A stretch of DNA of 64,000 bases from Incurvaria masculella (lineage: Eukaryota; Arthropoda; Insecta; Lepidoptera; Incurvariidae), in contig OX335644.1 in NCBI GenBank assembly GCA_946894095.1, forward strand, positions 26,021,595-26,085,594, in the 5' to 3' direction. Within the stretch, counting starts at the first letter, position 1. Each line of letters starts with the position of its first letter. The translations under genes and the position numbers were made by a program. Below are positions 9,455-19,062 of the stretch, in pieces. The notes below the pieces were generated by a model. It saw only the letters and a program-made list of their open reading frames with translations, did not search any database and had not been told where the DNA came from.

Positions 9455-9795
9455 ACAGCTGTATTCAGAGTGGGCGGACTAACTTTAATCCAATCGGGGG
9501 GAAGAGACGGCCGAGTTAATCAATGTTCAAACACGTCACTTTTAGTGAACCGCATGGATTTTCATTCATACTATCGATACAAAGTGACCTGTTTAATCGT
9601 ACGTATACGTTGTTGACGTTGATTTTGATTTTTTGTCCTATCGTGCACTCGGCCCTAAACCGGTTTTTGTATGGTTAGTCCGGTGCTAATCTCGTACAAG
9701 TGCTCTCTGAATACGACTAATACAAACACAAAAACGTGTTTAGTCACGTGGATTAAAGTTAGCCCGCCCACTCTGAATACACCTGATAGAGTTTA
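9455..9795 (+). repeat. Element B interrupted by element A (nested MITEs)
   Basis: The outer element B has terminal inverted repeats GTATTCAGAGTGGGCGGACT and AGTTAGCCCGCCCACTCTGAATAC. Its interior word ACCGGTTTTTGTATGGTTAG resumes at 9658 after a reverse copy of element A at about 9490-9658 (GAAGAGACGGCCGAGTTAAT to GTGCACTCGGCCC). Element A therefore inserted into a pre-existing element B. Confidence 0.7.
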
Positions 9796-9948
9796 CTTGT
9801 ACTCGCCTCAGCCAAAGTTTGCCTTCCGACTGTCAGTTTTGACATTAAATGTATGGAACGAAGGTCAAATTTAACAGTCGGAAGCTATACTTTAGCTAGC
9901 CAAGCACGAGCACAATCTCAGCATTAGACTACTGGTATAGATAGTCAA
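9786..9948 (+). repeat. Palindromic element C
   Basis: About 160 bp with inverted halves: ACTTGTACTCGCCTCAGCCA with CTTCCGACTGTCAG on the left, ACAGTCGGAAG with TAGCCAAGCACGAG on the right. Further copies lie at 21370-21530, 38315-38465 and 38667-38740. Confidence 0.7.
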
Positions 9949-9969
9949 TGCTGCTAATCTATGAGAAAC

Positions 9970-10215
9970 CGGCCAAGTACGAGTCGTACTCGCACACGCA
10001 GGGTTATGTACCATAGTATAAGATTTAACACAAAAACATCACGTTTTTTGTATGGGTGTCCTCTTTCATTTTTATTATTTTTAAATTTTACCTATTTGTT
10101 GTAATAGCGGCAAAATAAATACACACACATGAGTTACAGCCCGCTGACACAGGAACACAGCGCAGGCTTGTAATAGGGTTCCGTTGATACCCTTTGGGTA
10201 GGGAAACCTAAAAAA
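9970..10215 (+). repeat. Interspersed repeat E
   Basis: Begins CCGGCCAAGTACGAGTCGTA, contains GTATAAGATTTAACACAAAAA and GGCAAAATAAATACACAC, and ends in GGGTTCCGTTGATACCC. Related copies are at 10408-10685 (reverse), 41985-42140 and 51110-51400. No coding capacity; the class is unassigned. Confidence 0.7.
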
Positions 10216-10407
10216 CGACTCGGTCTCACACATTTTTGTATGTTAACAACGTTGATCTGCTATCACTCACATTTAAAAAATTCAGTCGACCTGAGTCGAC
10301 CGGTATTTCGCATTAGGGAAGTACCTACTTAGGCTAGGAGCTTCAATGCAGCATGAGTGAATCATCAAGACGAATTGAGAGCTCGGACTGCCCTCAATAC
10401 TTCACTT

Positions 10408-10685
10408 TTTAGGGTTCCGTACCCAAAGGGTGAAAACGGAACCCTATTACTAAGCCTCCGCTGTCCGTCCGTCCGTCTGTATGTATCTCATGAACCGTAA
10501 CAGGCAGGCAGCAGAAATTTTCACAGAGTGTGTATTAATTTGCCGCTATAAAAAATAGGTAATAAAAAAAATATAAAAATTAAAGGGGGGGTCCCATACA
10601 AAAAACGTGATTTTTGTGTGTTAAATCTTGTGCGATGGTACGGAACCCTTCGTGTGCGAGTCCGACTCGCACTTGGCCGGTTTTT
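10408..10685 (-). repeat. Interspersed repeat E, reverse copy
   Basis: Starts with GGGTTCCGTACCCAAAGGGT and ends CGACTCGCACTTGGCCGG. Together with 9970-10215 it makes a widely spaced inverted pair. Confidence 0.75.
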
Positions 10686-10689
10686 ACGT

Positions 10690-11255
10690 ACGATTTTGAG
10701 TAGATGCAAGAGAACAATAGTCGGAAGAGAACACTGTTTTTTGGAAATATATTCACAGTCCCATATATTCGGTTTTCTAAACGAAAACAAACTCCTTAGT
10801 TTAATAAAAAATATCTGCAGACTGCTACCACCGAAGCAATCCATAGTTTACCGACACTGTAGATAAAGGACCTAGAGGATCGGTTGGTTAGTGAACGGGT
10901 GCCTGTTTCGCGTCGTGAGATGGTAGGGACAGAAACCTTCCTCAAAAAGTGGGCCATCCAATTCAAATCCACCTGTTATTAGCCAGGAATTACAGCGTTC
11001 AAACAAAAACACAATCAATAATACAAACTCTATCTTAATGCTTAGATGCTACCGTCGGATTCGAACCCATTTGTATCCACCTAAAGTAGCCTGATTCCGG
11101 TTATTATAGTCTTCATACCATCATTCTATATTACCTGAATATTGTACAAAGATCTCTTTACATACTTACTATTTAAGTTAACAAAAATTGTACATTTTGA
11201 GAATTATTAATATTTTTGCAGGCAATTTTTTTGACCCCGGCCTTTATATTATTAT
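10690..11255. other. No recognisable feature
   Basis: AT-rich intergenic sequence with only short chance open frames. Confidence 0.4.
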
Positions 11256-11302
11256 GTATGTACCTTTTTATTATGAACGATTCATAATAAAAAGGTACAT
11301 AC
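11256..11302. repeat. Perfect 22-bp inverted repeat with 3-nt loop
   Basis: The arms are 11256-11277 and 11281-11302 (GTATGTACCTTTTTATTATG plus AA), separated only by CGA. There are no mismatches. It would extrude as a cruciform or fold as an RNA hairpin. Confidence 0.9.
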
Positions 11303-11494
11303 GATTAAGTGATTCAGGCACTTAGAAGAAATGCAGTGGGACAACTTTGTAATATTTTTAAGTGTCGAAACCCCAACAGCACATTATTATAAACATGTTA
11401 ACCCAGAAACATATAAAATTGTCTACATTTTAGAATTAACATTTTCTTGCATAACCTAGTGAAGATAATAAGACGGGTTGCGGTTCGCAATAAA

Positions 11495-11560
11495 GATTGT
11501 CCGTGTTTTCGATCCAGTTCAATGTGCCGTACAATATAAGGAAGGTCTGGCATGACAATT
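11495..11560 (+). repeat. SINE fragment
   Basis: Carries the body words TTGTCCGTGTTTTC, CCAGTTCAATGT and ATATAAGGAAGGTC of the SINE at 22318-22712. Confidence 0.6.
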
Positions 11561-11807
11561 TTCAAACATATTTGGAAATTATAAAAAAAAATTCAATCAC
11601 TAGATTCAAGATACAATGAGTTAATTTTTAAATTTTAGTTACGTACACTATTTTATTTCATATCGTCAAAGGCTTTTACGCAGGTAAATACAGAATTCTA
11701 CAAATTATTAAAATAAAATTTTATAATCACATTAAGATCAAAAAGAGGTCATCATGTTTTTGATTTGTATTTTCTATTTGTATAAACATTTTTCATGGAT
11801 ATTAGTT

Positions 11808-11843
11808 AATGTCAAAACCAAAACTTGTTTTGGTTTTGACATT
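11808..11843. repeat. Perfect 17-bp inverted repeat with 2-nt loop
   Basis: AATGTCAAAACCAAAAC at 11808-11824 and its exact reverse complement at 11827-11843. Confidence 0.9.
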
Positions 11844-11892
11844 GTAGTTGTTTGTATTTGTTTTAGACAAGTAGCTGATGTCTCTAAGGCCC

Positions 11893-12046
11893 TGCACGAA
11901 AAACTCAAAGTCAAAGTCAACGTATGATTAAATACGTCTCTTTGTATGGACAGTATGAAAATAAACTTTCATGCGGTTCACTAAAAGTGACGTGTTTGAA
12001 CATTGATTAACTTAGCCGTCTCTTTTTGCACCCGGGGCTAAATATT
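11893..12046 (+). repeat. Palindromic element A
   Basis: About 155-165 bp, related at its ends (CCTGCACGAAA and the reverse of GCACCCGGGGCTAA), with inner inverted words TCACTTTTAGTG and CACGTCACTTT-type sequence. Other copies: 12568-12733, 39473-39634, 43105-43266, 44648-44808, and a reverse copy nested at 9490-9658. Confidence 0.7.
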
Positions 12047-12567
12047 ATTAAATTCTTGCTGATAATATTCTGTAAGTTTTTTTTTGAATTTTTTGGTATT
12101 TAATCTTGGGCACCTTGGAAACAGGCAAGAGCCATTATATGGAACTTGAACACCTCAATATCCTCTTAAGGTAAACTTAGGGATTCAATAAAATTTGTAG
12201 CATTTAATTCAAATTAAAATATAAAAATATTTTTTCAGCAACATTTATCATTCATTAAAAAATGGTAAAATCAGAAAATATAAAATCAAAGAAAGACACA
12301 TTTTAGATTAACCTATACAGATTATATAGCGAAGACCTTTAAATTTATATTCCTAACTATAAAAAGTAGTTGAAATCATTAAAAGTCATTGTGAGTAGCC
12401 CTTTATGTAGGTTTTGATTGATTCGTTTGTCGCTTTCTTTTCTTGGCGATTTATGGGTAACTTATTATACCTGTATAACAGGTGAATTTTTAAGTGGGCC
12501 AAATCCGAAACTCTGAGAAATTGCGAAAAACACTCAAAGGAGTCATGAGGCGATAATGATAAAAACT

Positions 12568-12733
12568 AAGGGCCGAGTGCACGCAAGAACAAAAAATCAA
12601 AATCAACGTCAAAGTATGATCAAACACGTCACTTTGTGTGGACAGTATGGAAGGAACTCTATGCGGTTCACTAAAAGTGACGTGTTTGAACATTAATTAG
12701 CTCAGCCGTTTCTTCGTGCAACCGGGGCTAAAA
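12568..12733 (+). repeat. Palindromic element A
   Basis: Runs from AGGGCCGAGTGCACG to GTGCAACCGGGGCTAAA, with GATCAAACACGTCACTTTGTG and AAAAGTGACGTGTTTGAACA forming the hairpin arms. Confidence 0.8.
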
Positions 12734-13229
12734 CTTCATGATTAGATTTTTGGAAAAATCGTTTTCCTGGCCGGGATTGGAATTCGTTGATTTTGATAAA
12801 AATAAATCGACCTGTATTATTGCACCAGTCAATAGTGTCGCTTATGAGGAAAACATCCTGTGAAGTAATGTTATACGGTAAAGTAAAGGAAAGTGTTGAT
12901 TTTTAATAGATTGATTAAAATTTTCAAGTATTCATATGTTGTACCTATCTTCACTAATCAAAGTGTACGCAAGGCAGCTCAACACACCTGGACTAGACGA
13001 TTTTAACCTCCTGCATTCAGCATCAAATCTTCTTATTTTAAAATGTTATTATCTCTTTGCGTATCTCTTTGCGGTTAAAGACCATAATAAAAGAAAGAAA
13101 AAAATATTTTATTAGTGATGAAGGTACGGGTAATATATGAATATGAAGACTCATTTAAGCTCTCTGCAATGTGGAACCCCGTGCTTCAGCCACTTAGAAG
13201 GGGCCAACGAGACGATAATATCGGCGACT

Positions 13230-14210
13230 ACTAAAAACTACTAAAACTTTCCATAACTAAAAATCGCGGTCAACATTCCTTTGACTACAGCATTGGTGGC
13301 CACATTTTGGAGAAGGTTAAGAATATTCGTGACCTAGGGATTATTTTTGACGAAAAACTTCATTTCAACTTGCACGTTGACCATATAACAAAAAAAGCTT
13401 ATCAGATGCTTGGTTTCGTTTTACGATCTACGAAAAAATTCAAAAACCTACATACATACATGATACTTTACCAAGCGTTGGTACGTTCTCAGCTTGAATA
13501 CGTGTCAGTAGTCTGGAACCCCTATTACGCTATTTACACAGATAAAATAGAATTAATCCAAAAGAAATTTCTCCGTGCCGTCCATTACCGTTTTCATTCT
13601 TGCAACGACTCTTATTGTAATCTTTTAACCATATATAAATTACCTTCTCTGATCAATCGACGGACGTTAATCGATGCGACTGTATTGCGTAATATATGTA
13701 CCAGTGTTTACAATTGCCCTGACCTTCTTAAACTAGTCGATTTTCACAAACCTAGTAGGACAACACGCCACACTTCTCTATTCCACATAAAAAATACTAC
13801 ATCGAAAGCAGGTGTCCGAGCTCCGATTCGTAGAATGTGCGATACCTATAATAAGAAACTTTCTGATGTTGATATGTACCTTCTATCCCGTTTTAAATAA
13901 AAAAAAACGATTCGCAATTTGTTAGATTGTTAGTGTTATCATGAAAATATTGTAAGTAGCTATTATTCATTTGTATTGAAAATGCTGGTTGTTTTCTGTG
14001 TTATATATTTTGTCCTTTTTTGTAACCTTACTTTCTTTTCTTTTCATGTTCTATGGCTTATTATTTACGTTTTGTGTTTAACGCCTATACTTTGTTAATA
14101 TTCCAATGTGTTTCAGTGAGAATTCGTAGTGGAGGCAAGTTTAGTGTTTTTTTTTGTGTGTGTTTTTTTTTGCAATTGTTGTATTGACCTGTCTCTGTGA
14201 TTTCTCCTAA

Positions 14211-14241
<31 letters not shown>

Positions 14242-14247
14242 ATAGAT
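13230..14247 (+). mobile_element. 5'-truncated LINE (C-terminal RT fragment plus 3' tail)
   Basis: The open frame to 13900 encodes about 220 residues of the C-terminal region of a LINE reverse transcriptase: NIRDLGIIFDEKLHFNLH (the usual LGV-x-D position after the RT palm), the LVRSQLEYVSVVWNP thumb motif and a C-terminal domain without RNase H. The stop is TAA after LSRFK. A 3' UTR follows and the element ends in an (AAAT)n tail at about 14208-14245. Reading starts abruptly near 13230, so the copy is severely 5'-truncated, as LINE insertions usually are. It is probably CR1/L2-group. It is inactive because endonuclease and the RT core are missing. Confidence 0.8.
14208..14245 (+). repeat. (AAAT)n tail of LINE
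   Basis: About nine AAAT units ending the truncated LINE. Confidence 0.9.
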
Positions 14248-14603
14248 ATTGTTAGCTCATATTGCCTGTCTTCTGAAGTTCGGACCGCAGCCAGACACAT
14301 TTCCGCTTCCGCCCCCACTCACAGCTACGATTTACGCCCACGGCGAGCCTAGCGGTCACCTCAGTCGTCTGCGGATGCCTCCTTGACAACGGGCTGAATG
14401 ATTAGCTCGAAACGTCGGAGAATGTCTCTACCTACCGCGTGAAAAGCCGCAACATTTTTCAAACATGTCCAACGACCGCGGTAACCTCAAAAGTATCAGT
14501 CAGTTTATTAAAAATCGACACTTTAGTTTGCCTAAGGAAAGTATCATAAAAGTACCACACACGTCCAAAATAAAAATGTTTGAGCCAAGCAGTTCAGTTT
14601 TGA

Positions 14604-16346
14604 TTACATAATTAAATTTTCATTCACCTTCAAATCTAAGTAATTTGTTTCTTGAAATAGTTTTGAGTTTAGTCTTTCAAAATAACCCAACTTTCCATGT
14701 AGGTAATCGTTTCCCACCAATCCAAATATAACATCCTCTCTTCCTAATGTTTTGAAAGTTTCCGAGATCATAGCCAAATGATGTGAGATAATATTATCAT
14801 CAATAATCAGAGCAGAGGTATAATAATAACTATATAGATTGGGACAGTTCTTAATAAAGTTCAAATAATCCTGAAGTCCTACAGTTGAGGGATACAATTC
14901 CTCACATTCGCTTATGACTACACTTTTAAGCAAAGGACATCCACTAAGACCAGATAGAATCATTTCTAGGTAGCAGTCATCTCCGCTGGTGACCCTAATG
15001 TTTTCAATTGTTTTATTTAAGGACGACACATCTGCAAAACCTTGGTAGTTATGAGCATCCAAGCAAACGTACAATGTCTTTAACCTGTAGCAGTTGATCA
15101 ATAATGCTTTGAGGGCATCTGACGATACTTTCAAAGGTCCCATGTTTAATGTTACAATATGGCTTAGGACATTGAAATTTGTGTTGAGGATTACGTTACA
15201 TAATTTACACCTTTCGAAATGGCACCTGTCGCATGTATCGTATTGAACAGATATAGGTATTTTTGTGTCGATGAATTCATTGATGTTCAGATCCAGTTTA
15301 TTGTGTTTAGTGTATGAATGCACGTCAATGGTGTATACCTCTCTGAGCGTACACTGACACATTAAAAAATATTTTTTTGAGCCTAGTCTCGACCAATTCC
15401 ATGGATCTATTCTTTGGGGAATTTTTTCACTTATTTCTCTTACAATGTCATCGTGGAAATTAGGGTTTAGTGTTGCTAGATCCGGGTGCCACATGTGGAC
15501 ATCATAGCTGTAGTCCACATCTAATAAAAATAGTTCTTCTAACAAACTGTCCGTTTGTGATTGGAGGCACAGAACGGCTATCACATCACTATGAAAGTTT
15601 GGCGATAAAAACAGGCTGCTCAATTTACTCAGATGGAACTCAAACAAAGCGTGCTCCCAAAGATCACAGTTTAAGTGCTGAATAAGCGGTATTGCAAATA
15701 AAATTCGAAATTGGAACTCGGGTTCACAGAATCGAAAGTGAAAGCTAAAAATTTTTACTGACAGGTTATTTGTGTCAGCGCTGTAATGGTCGTGTAAGCA
15801 ATGTATGTCTTCTTTGTATGATAAGGCAGTGATCTTGAGTTGTTTAAGGTGAGTCCAGCGGCTGAGGATTTCCATGAGACGGCTGCAGCAGAACAACGGA
15901 AGGAACTTTCCAATTAAATGAACATACTCCGAATTGCACATGGCTAAGTAACTTTGCATTTCTTCATCCGTTGGGCAATGTCCATAGTCGATGGTCAGGT
16001 GCGTGAGGTTAGAGCAGGCAGCGCACACCGCGGATGTGTCCTTTAGTGGCAGATCCGTGCATGACACGTCGAGTCTGCGCAAGTTCGGGAGCATCGTCAG
16101 GGCGGACGCTTGGCGCAGGTTCTGCACGCAGCTCAGATCTACCTCAAGCATGTGCTCTCTCAGCAGACGGGAATGGAGCGCACGCGCGGTGAGGCCCGAG
16201 CGCACGAAGCACACGCGCTGCAGGCCGGGCCAGCAGCGGACGTCCAGGAACTCACCGAAAGCGTCCCATAGGCAGAGCTTGGATTTCACGTCCAAATAGT
16301 GGAGTATCATGCGGATGATTTCGGCGGGTAACTGAATAAAAGCCAT
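14604..16346 (-). CDS. F-box-like, leucine-rich-repeat protein
   Basis: 580 aa in one exon. The start is taken as the ATG at 16346 (MAFIQLPAEIIRMILHYLD) because this is a standard F-box opening; 12 further open codons upstream look hydrophobic and spurious. The F-box motif spans about residues 1-40 (LPAEII, then YLDVKSKLCLWDAF). Irregular leucine-rich repeats follow through most of the protein: LEVDLSCVQNL, LPNLRRLDVSCTDLPL, CSNLTHLTIDYGHCP, HLKQLKITALS, LKTLYVCLDAHNYQGF, CPLLKSVVISECEELYPST. A Cys-rich stretch lies near residues 375-395 (CDRCHFERCKLC). F-box/LRR proteins usually present substrates to SCF ubiquitin ligases; the substrate is unknown. The intact single-exon frame suggests a real gene, possibly originating by retroposition. 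Sequence between it and the GST gene is mobile-element debris. Confidence 0.85.
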   Translation of the reverse strand: MAFIQLPAEIIRMILHYLDVKSKLCLWDAFGEFLDVRCWPGLQRVCFVRSGLTARALHSRLLREHMLEVDLSCVQNLRQASALTMLPNLRRLDVSCTDLPLKDTSAVCAACSNLTHLTIDYGHCPTDEEMQSYLAMCNSEYVHLIGKFLPLFCCSRLMEILSRWTHLKQLKITALSYKEDIHCLHDHYSADTNNLSVKIFSFHFRFCEPEFQFRILFAIPLIQHLNCDLWEHALFEFHLSKLSSLFLSPNFHSDVIAVLCLQSQTDSLLEELFLLDVDYSYDVHMWHPDLATLNPNFHDDIVREISEKIPQRIDPWNWSRLGSKKYFLMCQCTLREVYTIDVHSYTKHNKLDLNINEFIDTKIPISVQYDTCDRCHFERCKLCNVILNTNFNVLSHIVTLNMGPLKVSSDALKALLINCYRLKTLYVCLDAHNYQGFADVSSLNKTIENIRVTSGDDCYLEMILSGLSGCPLLKSVVISECEELYPSTVGLQDYLNFIKNCPNLYSYYYTSALIIDDNIISHHLAMISETFKTLGREDVIFGLVGNDYLHGKLGYFERLNSKLFQETNYLDLKVNENLIM

Positions 16347-16552
16347 GATAACAAACAAATAAAATAATTCACTGTATAGCAAACTTTACATGCTGAGCGC
16401 AGCGACTTCTCCGAACTCTTTGATATGAGCGCAGCGAATTTTTCGAACTCTTTGCACACCCCACGTGCCCCACATCACAGAATTGCACAAGTTGAATGAA
16501 ACCACACAATACTATTTTAATGTTCTGTGTCGACGGTTTAATTAAATGCATC

Positions 16553-16715
16553 AGTGGTATTCAGAGTGGGCAGACTAACTTTAATCTTATACAGCCGTAT
16601 TCAGAGAGGACCTGTCAAAACTTAGTACGATATTAGCACCGGACTAACCATACAAAAACCGGTTTAGTACGGAGCACTAGACTTGGTCCGCCCACTTTGA
16701 AGAGGGCTGATAGTT
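16553..16715 (+). repeat. Palindromic element B copies
   Basis: Contains GTATTCAGAGTGGGCAGACT, then a second start CAGCCGTATTCAGAGAGGACC with TAGCACCGGACTAACCATAC and a right end CCGCCCACTTTGAA. Two overlapping element B fragments lie about 230 bp upstream of the F-box gene start. Confidence 0.65.
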
Positions 16716-17483
16716 TTAAGCGAATGACCAAGTTTCATTGTTTACTTTATGAAATATCTTACATCTTTAACATGGAACTTGGAACATTCCACAACCGTGT
16801 TTATGATAGGTAAAGCGTTTTTTGGGTAATTTGTTTTACACGTTCCGGGCTAAAAAGTTGAGGAGGTCTGGTATACGCAGTAGCAACTCAAAAGGATGTG
16901 CAAGCGAGGAGGTCAGAGCAATCAATTTTATTGTGAAGTATACATAAAACAAAATAAAGAAAGAGGATATTATTTATTTATGGTATTCTCAGTCAATGAC
17001 AGTACCACCCGTTCTTTTTGATAAAGTTTAGCGAAAGTAAAACTTACACTGAATCAAAATTGGACCTACAGACCATTTTTGACGACAAGATTATTTATTT
17101 AACAACAAAATACATTTGTATTGAAATTGTATGACACATCATTAAAAATATTGATTAATTTATGAAAGAAATCGATTACACTTATTACAATAAAATAAAA
17201 ATTACAATAAAATTATGTCATGCAATAAAAACCATCATCATTTAAACGTACAATGCACATAATCAATACAGAATTATTATTACAAAAACATCACTAAATT
17301 AGGTGATTAATCGATTTCATCTTTAACTAAAGTTAATAAATTCAATGCCAGGTTAAGATTATACGAATAAAAAAAAACATACAATACACATTAGAAATCA
17401 TCTTCAAAAAAATCTTTAACGCTATAGTAAGCTTTAGAAATTAGTTTTTCTTTCAAAGCTGTTGTGAAAGATTTAGGAGATTG
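16716..17483. other. AT-rich intergenic sequence
   Basis: No recognisable gene or repeat except homopolymer-rich tracts. Confidence 0.4.
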
Positions 17484-17640
17484 ATAGAATAAGAATAAGA
17501 ATAAGAATAAGAAACGTTTATTATTGCATCTAGAAAAATCATGTGACAAAATTTACAAACTATGCACAATAAGCTGATAAATACAATTACATGTATATAC
17601 TCGTACATAGCCTAAATTAAATTAACAAGGTGCAACAAAA
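17484..17640 (-). repeat. 3' tail of a LINE/SINE-type retroposon
   Basis: On the minus strand a noncoding stretch ends in a TTATTC hexamer repeated about four times (AGAATAAGAATAAGAATAAG on the plus strand), the kind of short-repeat tail LINE clades without poly(A) leave. Confidence 0.45.
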
Positions 17641-18365
17641 GGTCTAGACGCAGCATGTGACTAACAGATGTTAGTCGCTGATTTTAAGCCTAGCCTATGG
17701 CTATATAGGCGAGTGACTAAAATTTCTCCGATAATAGGTTAGACAGCTTAATTTGTTGATAAGCTAAGCCGGGACGCTCCTGCGATCATATTCGTAATGC
17801 GATAATGTGGTCGCCCTGCGAGCGCAACCCGATTTTTTTGTCCGAGCACAACCCACATATGACTGACTATTCCTCTGCTCAAATCTAGCAAGTTGCTTTT
17901 CGTTAATTGAGTGCAAAATAAGCTATGCCGTCGTATTCATGGCTATTTCAAGGTCAAACTTAATGTTGTTACCGATTAAAATTTACCCAAAATTCTTGGA
18001 TATTCGTGTTTCAACGAAGCGGCTGACAGGTGATGCTACATAATAGCAATAATTTGTTTTATATTTTGATTCTTGATCGATCTTGGGCACTCTTTTCAAT
18101 GAAATCACTTTTGCCAATGGTTTTTATTTTACTGGCTGTCTCAATAAATTGGTTACATCTTCTGAGAGTTTATTAAAGGATTCCTGTTAAACTTATATTT
18201 TTATAGGAATGTTTGTAATGTAAAGATAATTGTATAAATAAAATAAAACAAAAAAAAATAATGAAAATATGTGTACCTTGTTATTATTTAGATTCCCATT
18301 TACATCGGTCTGTCATAACCTGTCACCCCAAATTAAAAGCTGAATAGGTAAAGCAGAGTGGGCAG

Positions 18366-18705
18366 TCTGAGTTCTCACCGAAATTGGCGTTTACGGCAAA
18401 CCGATCGACTGGCGTTTTCTCCAAACTCCATACAAGTTTTTACTAGATATTCTGTGGTTTTACTTCTTCAAGCTGTCAAAGTCAAACGCGGACTTCCGAT
18501 TTGTATGAAAACGCGGAGTGGACGTAAACGGCAACGTCGACGTATTTACGGCAACGTTGAGTAAGCTGTCAAATCAAGCTCGGACTCGCAAATGTTAGTT
18601 CGCTTAACGCCCGCTGCGCGCGCTCATCAATTTCTCCATACATTTGAAAACGCCAGTCGATCGGTTTGCCGTAACGCCAATTTAGGTGACAACTTAGACT
18701 ACCGG
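18366..18705 (+). repeat. Palindromic element D
   Basis: About 340 bp with inverted ends GAGTTCTCACCGAAATTGGCG and CGCCAATTTAGGTGACAAC. Other copies: 24210-24526, 57894-58233, and partial copies at 921-1018 and 31388-31520. It lies about 330 bp upstream of the GST start codon. Confidence 0.75.
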
Positions 18706-19034
18706 CTCAGGTGAGTTCACGTGCTTTAAAGCAAAATAGTATATGTGAATTGTCCTATGGGCTTGATCTTAGATGTTTCTTGTGACTAGACAAAATTTAT
18801 TTACACGGATGGACTTAAACATAATTCCTAAAAGTAGTAGGGTATCCCTAAAAATACTAGGTCAAATGATGTCATTCTTTTTCTTTCGATCCAACAAGGT
18901 GCGCATGTCATAGTTTATTTTTAATCACCAGTGAGTGCATCAGTAGTTTTGGTTTGTAAAAGCAAGTTTATAAGAAATAGTTGGTATTTGTTTCAGACGT
19001 AAAAATATTTACAATTTTCGCTGATCCTACTAAT

Positions 19035-19062
19035 ATGTCATACTTCAGTCCTAGACCAGCCG
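19035..19062 (+). CDS. GSTO: GSTO exon 1
   Basis: Encodes MSYFSPRPA plus one base (phase 1). The donor is GCCG|GTGAGT. Joined to exon 2 it yields GDMPPPPLGTKLRLY, matching the usual omega N-terminus (GD plus a proline run before the first strand), which supports this short exon. Confidence 0.75.
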
